A stretch of DNA of 64,000 bases. Source: Phycisphaerales bacterium. Its GTDB lineage: Bacteria > Planctomycetota > Phycisphaerae > Phycisphaerales > UBA1924. Below, piece after piece: positions 43,478-51,366 of the stretch; within the stretch, counting starts at the first letter, position 1, and every line of letters begins with the position of its first letter. Location: the NCBI GenBank assembly GCA_020850415.1, contig JADZER010000038.1, positions 62,001-126,000 of the forward strand, written 5' to 3'. A model generated the notes under the pieces. That model did not search any database. It was not told where the DNA came from and saw nothing but the letters and a program-made list of their open reading frames with translations. Both the position numbers and the translations under genes were made by a program.

Positions 43478-44139
43478 CCCGCCCCCGCCGTGCCCCGGGT
43501 CGCGCCACGGGAACCCCGCCCCCGCGCCGGCCCGGACCCGCGCCCTCCCCGCCCGCCCCGCCAATCCTCCGCCGTGATCGCCCACCGCTCGTGATCCGCC
43601 CAAACACCCGCGATCTGCAGGTACTTCGGGCTGTAGCCCTCCAGCCGAAACCCGCTCCGCGCCGCCACCTTCTTCGACGCCTCATTGTGCGGCTGGATAT
43701 TCGCCTCCACCCGGTGAAGCCCCAACCGCCCGAACGCGTGCCGGAGCATCAGCCCAACCGCCTCGGTCATGTACCCGCGCCCCGTCGCGTGCGCACCGAT
43801 CCAGTACCCCATGTACGCCGACTGCAACGGCCCGCGCGTGATCACCCCCAGCGACACCTGCCCGACAAGCTCGCGCGTCCCAACCACGAAGATCAGCATC
43901 CGCTCCTGCTCAGGACGCTTCCGGCTCTTGTACACCCACTCGAACTGGTCGTACCCGAACGCGTCGAACCCCGTCGGCGCCCGCGGCTCCCACGGCTCCA
44001 GGTGCGATCGGCTCGCCCGGCGCAGGGCCACAAACGCCTCGCAGTCCCGAGGCTGGGGGTAGCGAAGGTACACCACCCTCCCGACCTCCACCGCGTGCGC
44101 GGGCCGTGGCGGTGGGGGGGTCGGTGGGGGGGTCGTCAT
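43474..44139 (-). CDS. GNAT family N-acetyltransferase (RimJ/RimL type)
   Basis: 221 residues from ATG 44139 (MTTPPPTPPPP, a Pro-rich start). Acetyl-CoA site: GQVSLGVI, SAYMGYWIGAHATGRGYMTEAVGLMLRHAF, then LHRVEANIQPHNEASKKVAARSGFRLEG. RimJ/RimL-like enzymes acetylate N-termini of ribosomal proteins or small molecules. A Gly/Arg-rich tail of ~25 residues follows the domain. 22 nt after the membrane protein gene upstream. Confidence 0.88.
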   Translation of the reverse strand: MTTPPPTPPPPRPAHAVEVGRVVYLRYPQPRDCEAFVALRRASRSHLEPWEPRAPTGFDAFGYDQFEWVYKSRKRPEQERMLIFVVGTRELVGQVSLGVITRGPLQSAYMGYWIGAHATGRGYMTEAVGLMLRHAFGRLGLHRVEANIQPHNEASKKVAARSGFRLEGYSPKYLQIAGVWADHERWAITAEDWRGGRGGRGSGPARGRGSRGATRGTAGAG

Positions 44140-44161
44140 CGTCGCTCCGTGCCCGTGCGGG

Positions 44162-45079
44162 CTACCCGCCGTAGTACGACCCGTCCTCCCCGGACGAGCC
44201 GCCCCCATCATCACCCGCCGCCAGCCCCGCGGCAACCGTCCCCGCCCCCGCGACCACCAGCACGCCGCCAACCGCCGCCGCGAACCTCGCCGCCGTCCCC
44301 TTCACCAGCAGCCCCGCGCCGACCCCGAGCGGCGCCAGCGCGAGCACCGGCAGCACCCACACCGCCGGCACATCCGCGTACCCGAATGTGACTAGCACCA
44401 CCGCCGCGAACGCCGCCAGCCACACCGTCCACCCGCCCGAAAGCTCCACGCCACCGCGCCGCGCGCCCAGCTTCGCGACCGCCGCGCCCCCCGCGAGCGC
44501 CCCCAACCCGCCGAGCAGGTTGGCCCCACCCGCGTACCCCGACAGAAACACCCCCGGCGCCGCCGCCCCCGCCACGCACGCCAACGCCACCGGCGCCGTC
44601 AGCCGTGCCAGCGCACGCTCAGCCCGATCCAACAGCCCGCCGGCGACCACCAGCCACACCCCCGTCGCCGGAACCAACACCCAGAACACCGGCCACGCCA
44701 CATACCGCTCGCCCGCCAGCGGCGCCAGCACCGCCGCCGGGACCGCTGCGCCGAGCACCGCCCGCAGCACCACCGTCACCCGCGCCCGACCGACCGCCGC
44801 GTGCACCAGCCCGACCAGCCCCGCCGCGAGCGCCACCGCCAGGTACCGCATCGTCCCGTCCCTGTCCCACACCGGGTGGGCCTGGTGCAACGCGAAGTCG
44901 GCCGACCACCGCCCCGCCGCGAACGCGACCGGCGCCGCGCCCCGCGCCCAGGCCGGCGGGCGCGCGGGCGCCCCGCCCTCGCCACGCCCCCGCGCCGCGA
45001 GCAGCCCCGCCGCGAGGAGCACCCCCGCGCACAGGATCGCCGGCACGACAAGCAACAGGATCGCCGCGGTGGGCGTCAT
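44162..45079 (-). CDS. Hypothetical multi-spanning membrane protein
   Basis: 305 residues, very rich in Ala, Gly and Val. About 8-9 hydrophobic segments are visible (for example AAILLLVVPAILCAGVLLAA, VFWVLVPATGVWLVVAGGLL, TVWLAAFAAVVLVTFGY). The tail GDDGGGSSGEDGSYYGG is acidic and glycine-rich. I do not recognise the family. It lies between YceI (11 nt) and GNAT (22 nt) genes on the same strand and may be co-transcribed with them. Confidence 0.6.
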   Translation of the reverse strand: MTPTAAILLLVVPAILCAGVLLAAGLLAARGRGEGGAPARPPAWARGAAPVAFAAGRWSADFALHQAHPVWDRDGTMRYLAVALAAGLVGLVHAAVGRARVTVVLRAVLGAAVPAAVLAPLAGERYVAWPVFWVLVPATGVWLVVAGGLLDRAERALARLTAPVALACVAGAAAPGVFLSGYAGGANLLGGLGALAGGAAVAKLGARRGGVELSGGWTVWLAAFAAVVLVTFGYADVPAVWVLPVLALAPLGVGAGLLVKGTAARFAAAVGGVLVVAGAGTVAAGLAAGDDGGGSSGEDGSYYGG

Positions 45080-45090
45080 GCCTCTCCCGC

Positions 45091-45732
45091 TCAGCCCTTG
45101 ACCGCTTCGACGCTCACGATCAGCGTGACCGAGTTGCCGAGACCGCCGTTGTCCGAGTTGTCCGGCGCGAGGTACTTGGTCATCCCGAAGTCCGACCGCT
45201 TCACCTCAAACCGCGCCTCGAACCCCGCGATCGCCGCACCCGTCGGGCCCGTCCCCGTGCCCAGCCACTCCAGCTCCGCCGTCACCGCGCGCGTCTCGCC
45301 CTGCAGCGTCAGATCGCCCGTCAGCCGGTACATGTCGCCCTCGACATGCTCCAGCCCGGCGCCCACGAACGAGATCGCCGGGAACTGACGCGAGTTGAAG
45401 AAGTCCGCGTTCCGCAGGTGGTCGTCGCGCTTCGAGTTGCCCGTATCCACGCTCTCGGTCTGTACCTCGAACGAGAACTCCCCGCCGGTCTTCGCGCTCG
45501 GATCGAACTGGAACGAACCCGAGAACTCGTTGAACCGCCCGTAGAAGTTGCTCACCCCCGAGTGCTTGATCCGGAACACCACCGACGAGTGCACCGGGTC
45601 GACCTTGTAGCTGTCGGCCGCGACCACGCCCGGCGCGGGAGCCGGCGCCGGGCCCGCCCCAAAGCCGGCCAGCAACCCGACCGATCCAACCACCAACAGC
45701 GCGGGCACGGCGATGCGAGCGATACGAAGCAT
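45091..45732 (-). CDS. YceI family periplasmic lipid-binding protein
   Basis: 213 residues from ATG 45732 (MLRIARIAVPALLVVG; GGGAGAG upstream). Signal peptide to about residue 35. Lipocalin-like YceI barrel: YKVDPVHSSVVFRIKHSGVSNFYGRF, FSFEVQTESVDTGNSKRDDHLRNADFFNSRQFP, ISFVGAGLE, DLTLQGETRAV. Members bind polyprenoids or similar lipids in the periplasm. First gene of a YceI-membrane protein-GNAT run. Confidence 0.92.
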   Translation of the reverse strand: MLRIARIAVPALLVVGSVGLLAGFGAGPAPAPAPGVVAADSYKVDPVHSSVVFRIKHSGVSNFYGRFNEFSGSFQFDPSAKTGGEFSFEVQTESVDTGNSKRDDHLRNADFFNSRQFPAISFVGAGLEHVEGDMYRLTGDLTLQGETRAVTAELEWLGTGTGPTGAAIAGFEARFEVKRSDFGMTKYLAPDNSDNGGLGNSVTLIVSVEAVKG

Positions 45733-45882
45733 GGCGTTCTCTCCCTGATTCCCTGGTTCGAGGCCGCGCCCGACGGGGCCCGGCCGCTGTGTCTGTTGCA
45801 ACAACTATACCCACCCCGCCCCTATTCCCATGCTGGCGCGACCTACCCCAAACCCCCGCGCCCTTCCCCAGAACCCCCCGCC

Positions 45883-47094
45883 CTAACCCAAACCCCCAAC
45901 ACCGCACCCCGACGCAAGCCCAGCCAACGCCCCGCACGCCCGCTCCACATCCTCGCCCGTCGTGAACGGCCCCACGCTCAGGCGGCACGCCCCGCCCGTC
46001 GCCAGCGTCCCGACCGTCTCATGCGCCCCCGGCGCACAGTGCAGACCCGCCCGGCCCAGCACCCCCGCCCCCTCCTCCAACCCCGCCGCCAGCTCCCACG
46101 GCGCGATCGCCTCGTGCACCACCGCGAACACCCCGACCCGCCGCGCCGCGTCCCGCGTCCCCAGCAGCCGGAACCCCCGCGCCTCCCCAGGGAACGCCCG
46201 CAGAAACGCCCCGATCAGCCCCACCTCATGCCGCCGCACCGACGACACGCCCCGCTCGAGGACCCACTCCACCCCCGCGAGCAGCCCCGCCACCCCCAGC
46301 GTGTTGTGCGACCCCGCCTCGTACCGATCCGGCAGCTCCCCCGGCTGCACATCGCGCTCGCTCCGGCTCCCCGTCCCGCCCTGACGCACCGGCTCGACCA
46401 GCGCCTCCATCCCCGGGCGCAGGTACAGCCCGCCGGTCCCCTGAGGCCCCATCAGCCCCTTGTGCCCCGGGAACGCCAGCAGATCGATCCCCATCGCCCG
46501 CACATCAACCGGCACATGCCCCAGCGACTGCGCCGCGTCCACCAGCAGCGGCACGCCCGCCAGCCCGCACACCCGCCCGATCGCCCCCACATCCTGCAGG
46601 CTCCCCGTCACATTGCTCGCGTGCACCACCGACACCAGCCGAGTCTCCCGCCGGATCGCCCCCGCGATCGCCGCCGGCTCGACAAACCCCTCCGCGTCCG
46701 CCGGCACGCGTGTCACCTCGACGCCGTCCACGCGCAGGTCGCTGCACACGCGCAGCACCGAGTTGTGGTCCATCGCCGTCGTCACCAGGTGCACCCGCGC
46801 CCCCGGCTCCCGCCGCCTGACCCCCTTCACCAGCCCGTGGATCGCCAGGTTCAACGCGTCCGTGCAGTTGTGCGTGAACACCACATGCGACGCCGACTCC
46901 CCACCAAAGAGCTCGCACAGCCTCCCGCGGCAGCGGGCCAGGATCTCCGCCCCCCGCCGCGACTCGGCATAGCTCCCCCGCCCCGGCGACGCCCCGACCT
47001 CGGTCGCGTACTCCACCATCGCCCGCAGCACGCCCCCGGGCTTCGGGAAGCTCGTCGCCGCGTTGTCCAGATAGATCCTCGCCGGGCGGTCCAT
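45883..47094 (-). CDS. Class V aminotransferase, cysteine desulfurase family
   Basis: 403 residues from ATG 47094 (MDRPARIYLDNAATSFPKP). Fold-type I PLP enzyme: LDNAATSFPKP, FTHNCTDALNLAI, DHNSVLR, VDAAQSLGHVPVDV, and PLP lysine in LLAFPGHKGLMGPQGTGGLYL. This matches the SufS/CsdA-related subgroup with HKGLMGPQG. It likely removes sulfur from cysteine to give alanine. No suf genes adjoin, so the acceptor is unknown. Divergent from the TauE gene, 100 nt away. Confidence 0.88.
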   Translation of the reverse strand: MDRPARIYLDNAATSFPKPGGVLRAMVEYATEVGASPGRGSYAESRRGAEILARCRGRLCELFGGESASHVVFTHNCTDALNLAIHGLVKGVRRREPGARVHLVTTAMDHNSVLRVCSDLRVDGVEVTRVPADAEGFVEPAAIAGAIRRETRLVSVVHASNVTGSLQDVGAIGRVCGLAGVPLLVDAAQSLGHVPVDVRAMGIDLLAFPGHKGLMGPQGTGGLYLRPGMEALVEPVRQGGTGSRSERDVQPGELPDRYEAGSHNTLGVAGLLAGVEWVLERGVSSVRRHEVGLIGAFLRAFPGEARGFRLLGTRDAARRVGVFAVVHEAIAPWELAAGLEEGAGVLGRAGLHCAPGAHETVGTLATGGACRLSVGPFTTGEDVERACGALAGLASGCGVGGLG

Positions 47095-47194
47095 GATCCA
47101 TGATACCTGCCGCGTACCGACCGAAATGCCGCCCGACATCCCGACCCGCCGGCCCGCCCAGCCCCGCCGCACCGGCCCGGTATCATCCGCCCCG

Positions 47195-48220
47195 ATGATC
47201 CCGCTCGGGCCCGTCGCTGCCGGCAGACTCACCCGCTACGCCCCCTTCCTGGCGTGGGTCTGTTGGTTCGCCGTCGTCTGGCTCGTCGTCGTCATGGCCT
47301 TCGACCTTGCCGCCACCGTCGCCGACCACTGGCAGATCGCCGTCGCGATGGTCTTCGGCTCCTACATCGCCGGCTCCACGCCCATGGGCGGCGGGACCGT
47401 GGGCTTCCCCGTCCTCGTCCTGCTCTTCGACGGGCCCGCCTCACTCGGGCGCAGCTTCAGCTTCTGCATCCAGTCCGTCGGCATGTCCTCGGCCTCCATT
47501 TTCATCCTCTGCTCCGGGCGCCGCTTCCTCGCGCCCACGCTCCTCTGCGCCTGCGCCGCCGCCCCCCTCACACTCCCCCTCACCCTCTGGCTCCTCGTCC
47601 CCCTCATCAGCGACGCCGGCGTCAAGCTCGCCTTCGGCTGCATCTGGGGGGGCTTCGGCATCCTCACCCTCGTCAAGCTCCGCGAGACCCTCGCCTTCGA
47701 CCGCACACTCCCCGCCGTATCCACCCGATTCCAGCTCGTCACCGGCCTCCTCGTCGGCCTGCTCGGCGGCGTCGCCGCAGGCCTCACCGGCGTCGGCGCC
47801 GACATGGTCCTCTACTCCACCGTCGTCCTCCTCTACCGGGCCGACATCCGCACCGCCATCGCCTCCAGCGTCATCATCATGGCCTACTGCTCCCTCCTCG
47901 GCGCCCTCTGCTCCGCCGGCATGGGCCGGCTCAACCCCGAGGTCCTGCACAACTGGCTCGCCGCCGCCCCCATCGTCCTGATCGGCGCCCCCCTCGGCTC
48001 GTTCATCATGAAGCTCATCCCCCGCGGCCCCACCCTCGTGCTCGTCGCGTGCCTCTGCCTGCTCCAACTCCTCTACATCCTCCGCTCCACCGCGAGCAAC
48101 GCCTGGGCCCTCGCCGGCGCGCTCGGCGCCGTCCTCGCCATGAACGCCGCGTTCCACGCCCTCCATGTCGCCGGACGCCGCCTCGAAGCCAGAACCACCC
48201 GCGCGGCCGCACCAGACTGA
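47195..48220 (+). CDS. TauE/SafE family sulfite exporter-type permease
   Basis: 341 residues from ATG 47195. Eight or nine hydrophobic segments with TauE features: GSYIAGSTPMGGGTVGFPVLVLLF in the first half and GLLGGVAAGLTGVGADMVLYSTVVLLYRADIRTAIASSVI in the second. Exports or imports small organosulfur or oxyanion compounds across the inner membrane. Divergent from a cysteine-desulfurase-family gene, so a sulfur-related role is plausible. Confidence 0.85.
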   Translation: MIPLGPVAAGRLTRYAPFLAWVCWFAVVWLVVVMAFDLAATVADHWQIAVAMVFGSYIAGSTPMGGGTVGFPVLVLLFDGPASLGRSFSFCIQSVGMSSASIFILCSGRRFLAPTLLCACAAAPLTLPLTLWLLVPLISDAGVKLAFGCIWGGFGILTLVKLRETLAFDRTLPAVSTRFQLVTGLLVGLLGGVAAGLTGVGADMVLYSTVVLLYRADIRTAIASSVIIMAYCSLLGALCSAGMGRLNPEVLHNWLAAAPIVLIGAPLGSFIMKLIPRGPTLVLVACLCLLQLLYILRSTASNAWALAGALGAVLAMNAAFHALHVAGRRLEARTTRAAAPD

Positions 48221-48230
48221 CCGCACGCCC

Positions 48231-48263
48231 AAAAAACAAACAAGCCCCCGCGAAGCGAGGGCT
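48231..48263 (-). terminator. Displaced terminator of tRNA-Asp (left of the island)
   Basis: On the minus strand, AGCCC-CGC/GCG-GGGCT (one mismatch, TTC loop, 48243-48263) is followed by TGTTTGTTTTTT. It points away from TauE and follows the tRNA 3'-end copy at 48267-48312. It is therefore probably the original tRNA-Asp terminator, now 12 kb from the intact tRNA. Confidence 0.65.
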
Positions 48264-48266
48264 CGG

Positions 48267-48312
<46 letters not shown>

Positions 48313-48363
48313 TCTGCCCCAGTCGTTACAGACGTGCTATCTAGTTACGTCCAGTGATGTTAT

Positions 48364-48477
48364 ATAGCCGGGCACCTTGGCTAGAACGCTCCCATAGCCC
48401 ATACTTGACTGTGGTTGTGGTGTCTAGTGCTCCCTAGTGATGGGCAGCAATGAAGACGATATAGCCGGTATAGCCGG
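48364..48477. repeat. ATAGCCGG repeats between attL and integrase (candidate arm-type sites)
   Basis: ATAGCCGG at 48364-48371, 48461-48468 and 48470-48477 (the last two in tandem at 9-bp pitch), plus ATAGCC at 48394-48399. The same word recurs near attR (60367-60374) and in an internal inverted repeat (54162-54182). The clustering near both ends suggests integrase or excisionase binding. Confidence 0.55.
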
Positions 48478-48486
48478 GGAGCGATC

Positions 48487-49863
48487 ATGGGCCGTGAAAC
48501 GAATCGACGGGTGAAGTTCGAGAAGGGGCTCCTCCTCTCTCTGGCGCAAGAGCGCCCGGAGAAGGGGGAGGTGGTGTGGTATGACACCGTGCAACCGGGG
48601 CTCGCGCTGCGCATCCCGGCCAAGGGTGAGCCCCGCTTCGCCTTCTACGGGTGGGTGAACGGTGGCCCCAAGCGGCGGAACTGGGAGCCGCTCCGGGCTG
48701 ACAAGGGCGTGACTGTGCCCCAAGCCCGCGAGTGGGCGAAGGAAGCGTGGGTGGACTTGAAGGCGGGCCGGGAGCCCGGAGCGAAGGCGGACGCCCCGGA
48801 GCCCACCACGGAGCCCACGCTCCGCGTCATCTTCGCCCGGTACATCCGGGAGGTGCGGGCGACGAAGGCGACTTGGCGCGAGGACGTGCTCCGCTTCCGT
48901 AAGCACGTCAAGGCGGAGGCTCGCCTCCCAATCTCCGCCGTCAATGCGGAGTGGTTGAAGGCGACTCATCGCCGGGTGAGCGGGGCGGGCGTTCCGGGTG
49001 CTGCGGACAAGGTGGTATCGCTCTTGTCGGCGGTGCTCACGTTCCACCTCCCCAAAGGCACCCACAACCCGGCGGGCGAAGTCCGGCGGAACGGTGGCGA
49101 TGCCCGCAACCGTCGCCTCTCGGATGAGGACTACCGCCGGATCGAAGACGCGCTCGCAACCATCGAAGCGGAGCCGATCACCGTCCCCGGTGGCGACGGC
49201 GCGGACCCGGCGAACTGGCCGGACTACCGCAAGCCGAAAGACCCCGCGAAGTTGGAGGCGCTCCGGGAGGAGTGGCGGACTCGGCTGGAAGCGCGCCGGG
49301 AGGAGGCCCGCGAGGTGCGGCGCACCGCGCTTGACATTATCCGTGTTGCGAAGGGGTCCGGGGCACGCGCCGCGAACGTCTGTGCTATGGAGTGGACGGA
49401 GTTGGACCTTGAAGCCGGGGTGTGGTGCATCCCCTCCGCCAAAGCGAAGGCGGGCGAGCCGATTGAGGCGGTGCTCATGCCGGAGGCGGTGGACGTGCTC
49501 AAGCGCCGCCGCGCCGCGATGCCGAAGGATTCGCGGTACGTCTTCCCCGCCGGGAACGCCAAGAGCAAGAGCGGTCACTTTGAGAACTACCACAACGCAT
49601 GGAACCGGGTCAAGGAACTCGCGGGCATCGACAAGCACGCGGAGGGGACGTGGTTCCATGATCTACGCGGCAACTTTGCGAAGCGGATGAGCGCCGCCGG
49701 TGCCAATGCGTTCGTCATCCGCGATCAACTCGGGCACTCCAAGATTGAGACGACGCTCCGGTACGTCGGCGATGGCGACTTGAATGCGAAGCGGGACGCG
49801 GTGCGCCGTGCCTCCGAGCAACTCCGGGAAGCGATGAGCCGGGGTTCGGAGGGCGCGAAGTGA
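48487..49863 (+). CDS. Tyrosine recombinase/integrase of the island
   Basis: 458 residues. N-terminal DUF4102-like/arm region (VVWYDTVQPGLALRIPAKG), core-binding SAM-like domain (LRVIFARYIREVRATKATWREDVLRF), then the catalytic domain: first Arg near 294 (GSGARAANVCAMEWTEL), HDLRGNFAKRM (His and second Arg near 391-394), LGHSKIETTLRYVG with the nucleophile Tyr near 426. A ~60-residue charged insertion (about 225-290) precedes the first Arg. It adjoins attL, as usual for tRNA-targeting integrases. Uses GACGTG-type codon pairs absent from host genes. Confidence 0.93.
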   Translation: MGRETNRRVKFEKGLLLSLAQERPEKGEVVWYDTVQPGLALRIPAKGEPRFAFYGWVNGGPKRRNWEPLRADKGVTVPQAREWAKEAWVDLKAGREPGAKADAPEPTTEPTLRVIFARYIREVRATKATWREDVLRFRKHVKAEARLPISAVNAEWLKATHRRVSGAGVPGAADKVVSLLSAVLTFHLPKGTHNPAGEVRRNGGDARNRRLSDEDYRRIEDALATIEAEPITVPGGDGADPANWPDYRKPKDPAKLEALREEWRTRLEARREEAREVRRTALDIIRVAKGSGARAANVCAMEWTELDLEAGVWCIPSAKAKAGEPIEAVLMPEAVDVLKRRRAAMPKDSRYVFPAGNAKSKSGHFENYHNAWNRVKELAGIDKHAEGTWFHDLRGNFAKRMSAAGANAFVIRDQLGHSKIETTLRYVGDGDLNAKRDAVRRASEQLREAMSRGSEGAK

Positions 49864-50267
49864 GAAAGCGCAAGATTCCCGACTATGGCGAGTTCGCGGG
49901 AGCCGGGTTCGCACCCATCGACGCGGAGGCGCTCGCGGGGCTGGAGCGGCTCCTCCACGAGTGGGACACCGCGCCCGATGGCGGACGGCGGGGCGCGGCG
50001 GAGGAAGCGCTCCGTGAGGCGCTCCTGTATCACTACGTCGTAAACGAGTTCACCACCACGGACGGGCGGCGCGTGAAGTTCCGCTCTAACGTGAGCATCC
50101 ACGAGGGCGTGAGCACCGAGCGGCTCAACGCATTCCTTGTCGCCAACGGGGAGCGGGCGTATGGTCCGGCGGAGGAGTGGGCGAAGCGATTGCTCGCGGA
50201 GGGCCGAGCCCTTCCCGACGGCTTTGATGAGGTGTTCAAGGTGGGTTGGTTTATGACGGTCCAGTAA
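49860..50267 (+). CDS. Hypothetical protein of the island
   Basis: 135 residues from GTG 49860, overlapping the integrase stop (GTGA). Soluble, charged, with a helical middle (APIDAEALAGLERLLHEWDT) and a beta-rich stretch (EFTTTDGRRVKFRSNVSIHEG). I recognise no domain. Coupling to int suggests a role in integration or excision control, but that is inference from position only. Confidence 0.6.
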   Translation: MRKRKIPDYGEFAGAGFAPIDAEALAGLERLLHEWDTAPDGGRRGAAEEALREALLYHYVVNEFTTTDGRRVKFRSNVSIHEGVSTERLNAFLVANGERAYGPAEEWAKRLLAEGRALPDGFDEVFKVGWFMTVQ

Positions 50268-50290
50268 CCGACCCGCACCTATGTCCTGAC

Positions 50291-50319
50291 TTGACAAGTG
50301 CTTAGGAGCGTGCTATCCT
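50291..50319 (+). promoter_or_regulatory. Strong sigma-70-type promoter upstream of the island regulator
   Basis: TTGACA (50291-50296), 17-nt spacer, TATCCT (50314-50319). The first gene begins about 190 nt downstream, leaving a long leader. Confidence 0.7.
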
Positions 50320-50515
50320 GAAGGGACCATTCCCCCGCCGTTGGAGGGGGAGTACCGCGAACGGAAGTGGCCGCCCTCACGGGTGAGTGCCCTAAAGCCT
50401 GCGGGTGGTGCTAGGCGACGGTTTCAGTAACCGGCGCTGGGCACTCCGCGCCGTTCGCCACAATCAGGCATCCAATCCAAAGCGTCAGTGTCCAGCGCCC
50501 ACAAAGGGCGTTTCG
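50320..50515 (+). ncRNA. Structured ~190-nt leader or small RNA of the island
   Basis: No good coding frame. Several stems are visible by eye: ATTCCCCC/GGGGGAGT (one G-U), CTCA/TGAG, an outer GGCGACGG/CCGTTCGCC pairing that encloses CGGTT/AACCG and CGGCGC/GCGCCG, and CGCCC/GGGCG directly before the ATG at 50516, where it would cover the ribosome-binding region. Could be a regulatory 5' leader or a separate small RNA. No known family recognised. Confidence 0.4.
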
Positions 50516-50815
50516 ATGGGCGTTGACAAACTTCGCACGCGACCGAGCGGGAACACAAAGAACCCGCGCCAACCGGGAGTCTCCCGGAAGGCACCGCGTC
50601 CCCCGGTGAGTTGGGGCGACTCAGACGATTCGATCATCACGGAGGGCGAACTCTGCGCCCTCATGGGGTGGGGGCTCTCCACCGCGCGGCAGAAGCGCCG
50701 GGAGGAGACGGGTCCGCCGTCGCTCCGCGTGCCGGGCTCCCGGCTCGTGCGCTATCGCCTTGGCGACGTGAAGGGCTGGCTCTCCGCACTCAACGGAGCG
50801 GAGGGCGCGCGATGA
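50516..50815 (+). CDS. AlpA/excisionase-like helix-turn-helix protein
   Basis: 99 residues, ATG 50516 (an upstream in-frame GTG at 50405 is possible). Basic, disordered first half; the second half is a MerR/excisionase-type HTH: IITEGELCALMGWGLSTARQKRREETGPPSLRVPGSRLVRYRLGDVKGWL. In phage satellites the equivalent gene (alpA or xis) controls excision and replication genes. The next gene overlaps by 4 nt. Confidence 0.75.
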   Translation: MGVDKLRTRPSGNTKNPRQPGVSRKAPRPPVSWGDSDDSIITEGELCALMGWGLSTARQKRREETGPPSLRVPGSRLVRYRLGDVKGWLSALNGAEGAR

Positions 50816-51366
50816 GCCGTGCAACCCTCCTCACTCTGTACCGGGGCGAGTATCTCGCCAATGACCTTGCCCCCGTGGATGATTCCGCCGTGAGCGTCAT
50901 CATGCGCGCCGCGATGCGCGCGGTGGAGTTCGGCTTCTCGTGCGATCCGTTCCTTGTCCGCATTCCGGCACTCGCGGGGCTCCGTGGTGAAGCCGGTTGG
51001 GGCGTGGCATGGTGGACGAACCCGGACTCGCCGAGCGAAATGCACTTGCTCTCTTCGGTGATGCTCCCGGCCATTCTCCGCCCGGTGAAGCAAGAGAACC
51101 CGATCCACCCTCTTGCCGCGCGCCCGCCGGAGCGGTTCGTCCAACTCGAAACGCGGCTCGTGGTCGATGCCGAACGGTACACGTTCTTTATCGACGGGTT
51201 CGGACAGGACTACGCGAGCGTTCTTGATATGTACGAGAACCCGCTCGGGTGCCCGCCCCAGTATTGGGCTCGCGCGCATTCGCTCCGGCTCCCGGAGAAT
51301 CCGACCGAGCGCGAGTGTCTCATTCTCACCGGCAAGCCGAAGCCCCCGAAGGAGGAGCCGTTCTGA
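50812..51366 (+). CDS. Hypothetical protein of the island
   Basis: 184 residues, ATGA overlap with the HTH gene and TGATG overlap with the primase gene, so it belongs to the replication operon. Mixed alpha/beta with several Trp (GWGVAWWTNPDSPSEMH) and no recognised motif. Position suggests a replication accessory protein. Confidence 0.65.
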   Translation: MSRATLLTLYRGEYLANDLAPVDDSAVSVIMRAAMRAVEFGFSCDPFLVRIPALAGLRGEAGWGVAWWTNPDSPSEMHLLSSVMLPAILRPVKQENPIHPLAARPPERFVQLETRLVVDAERYTFFIDGFGQDYASVLDMYENPLGCPPQYWARAHSLRLPENPTERECLILTGKPKPPKEEPF

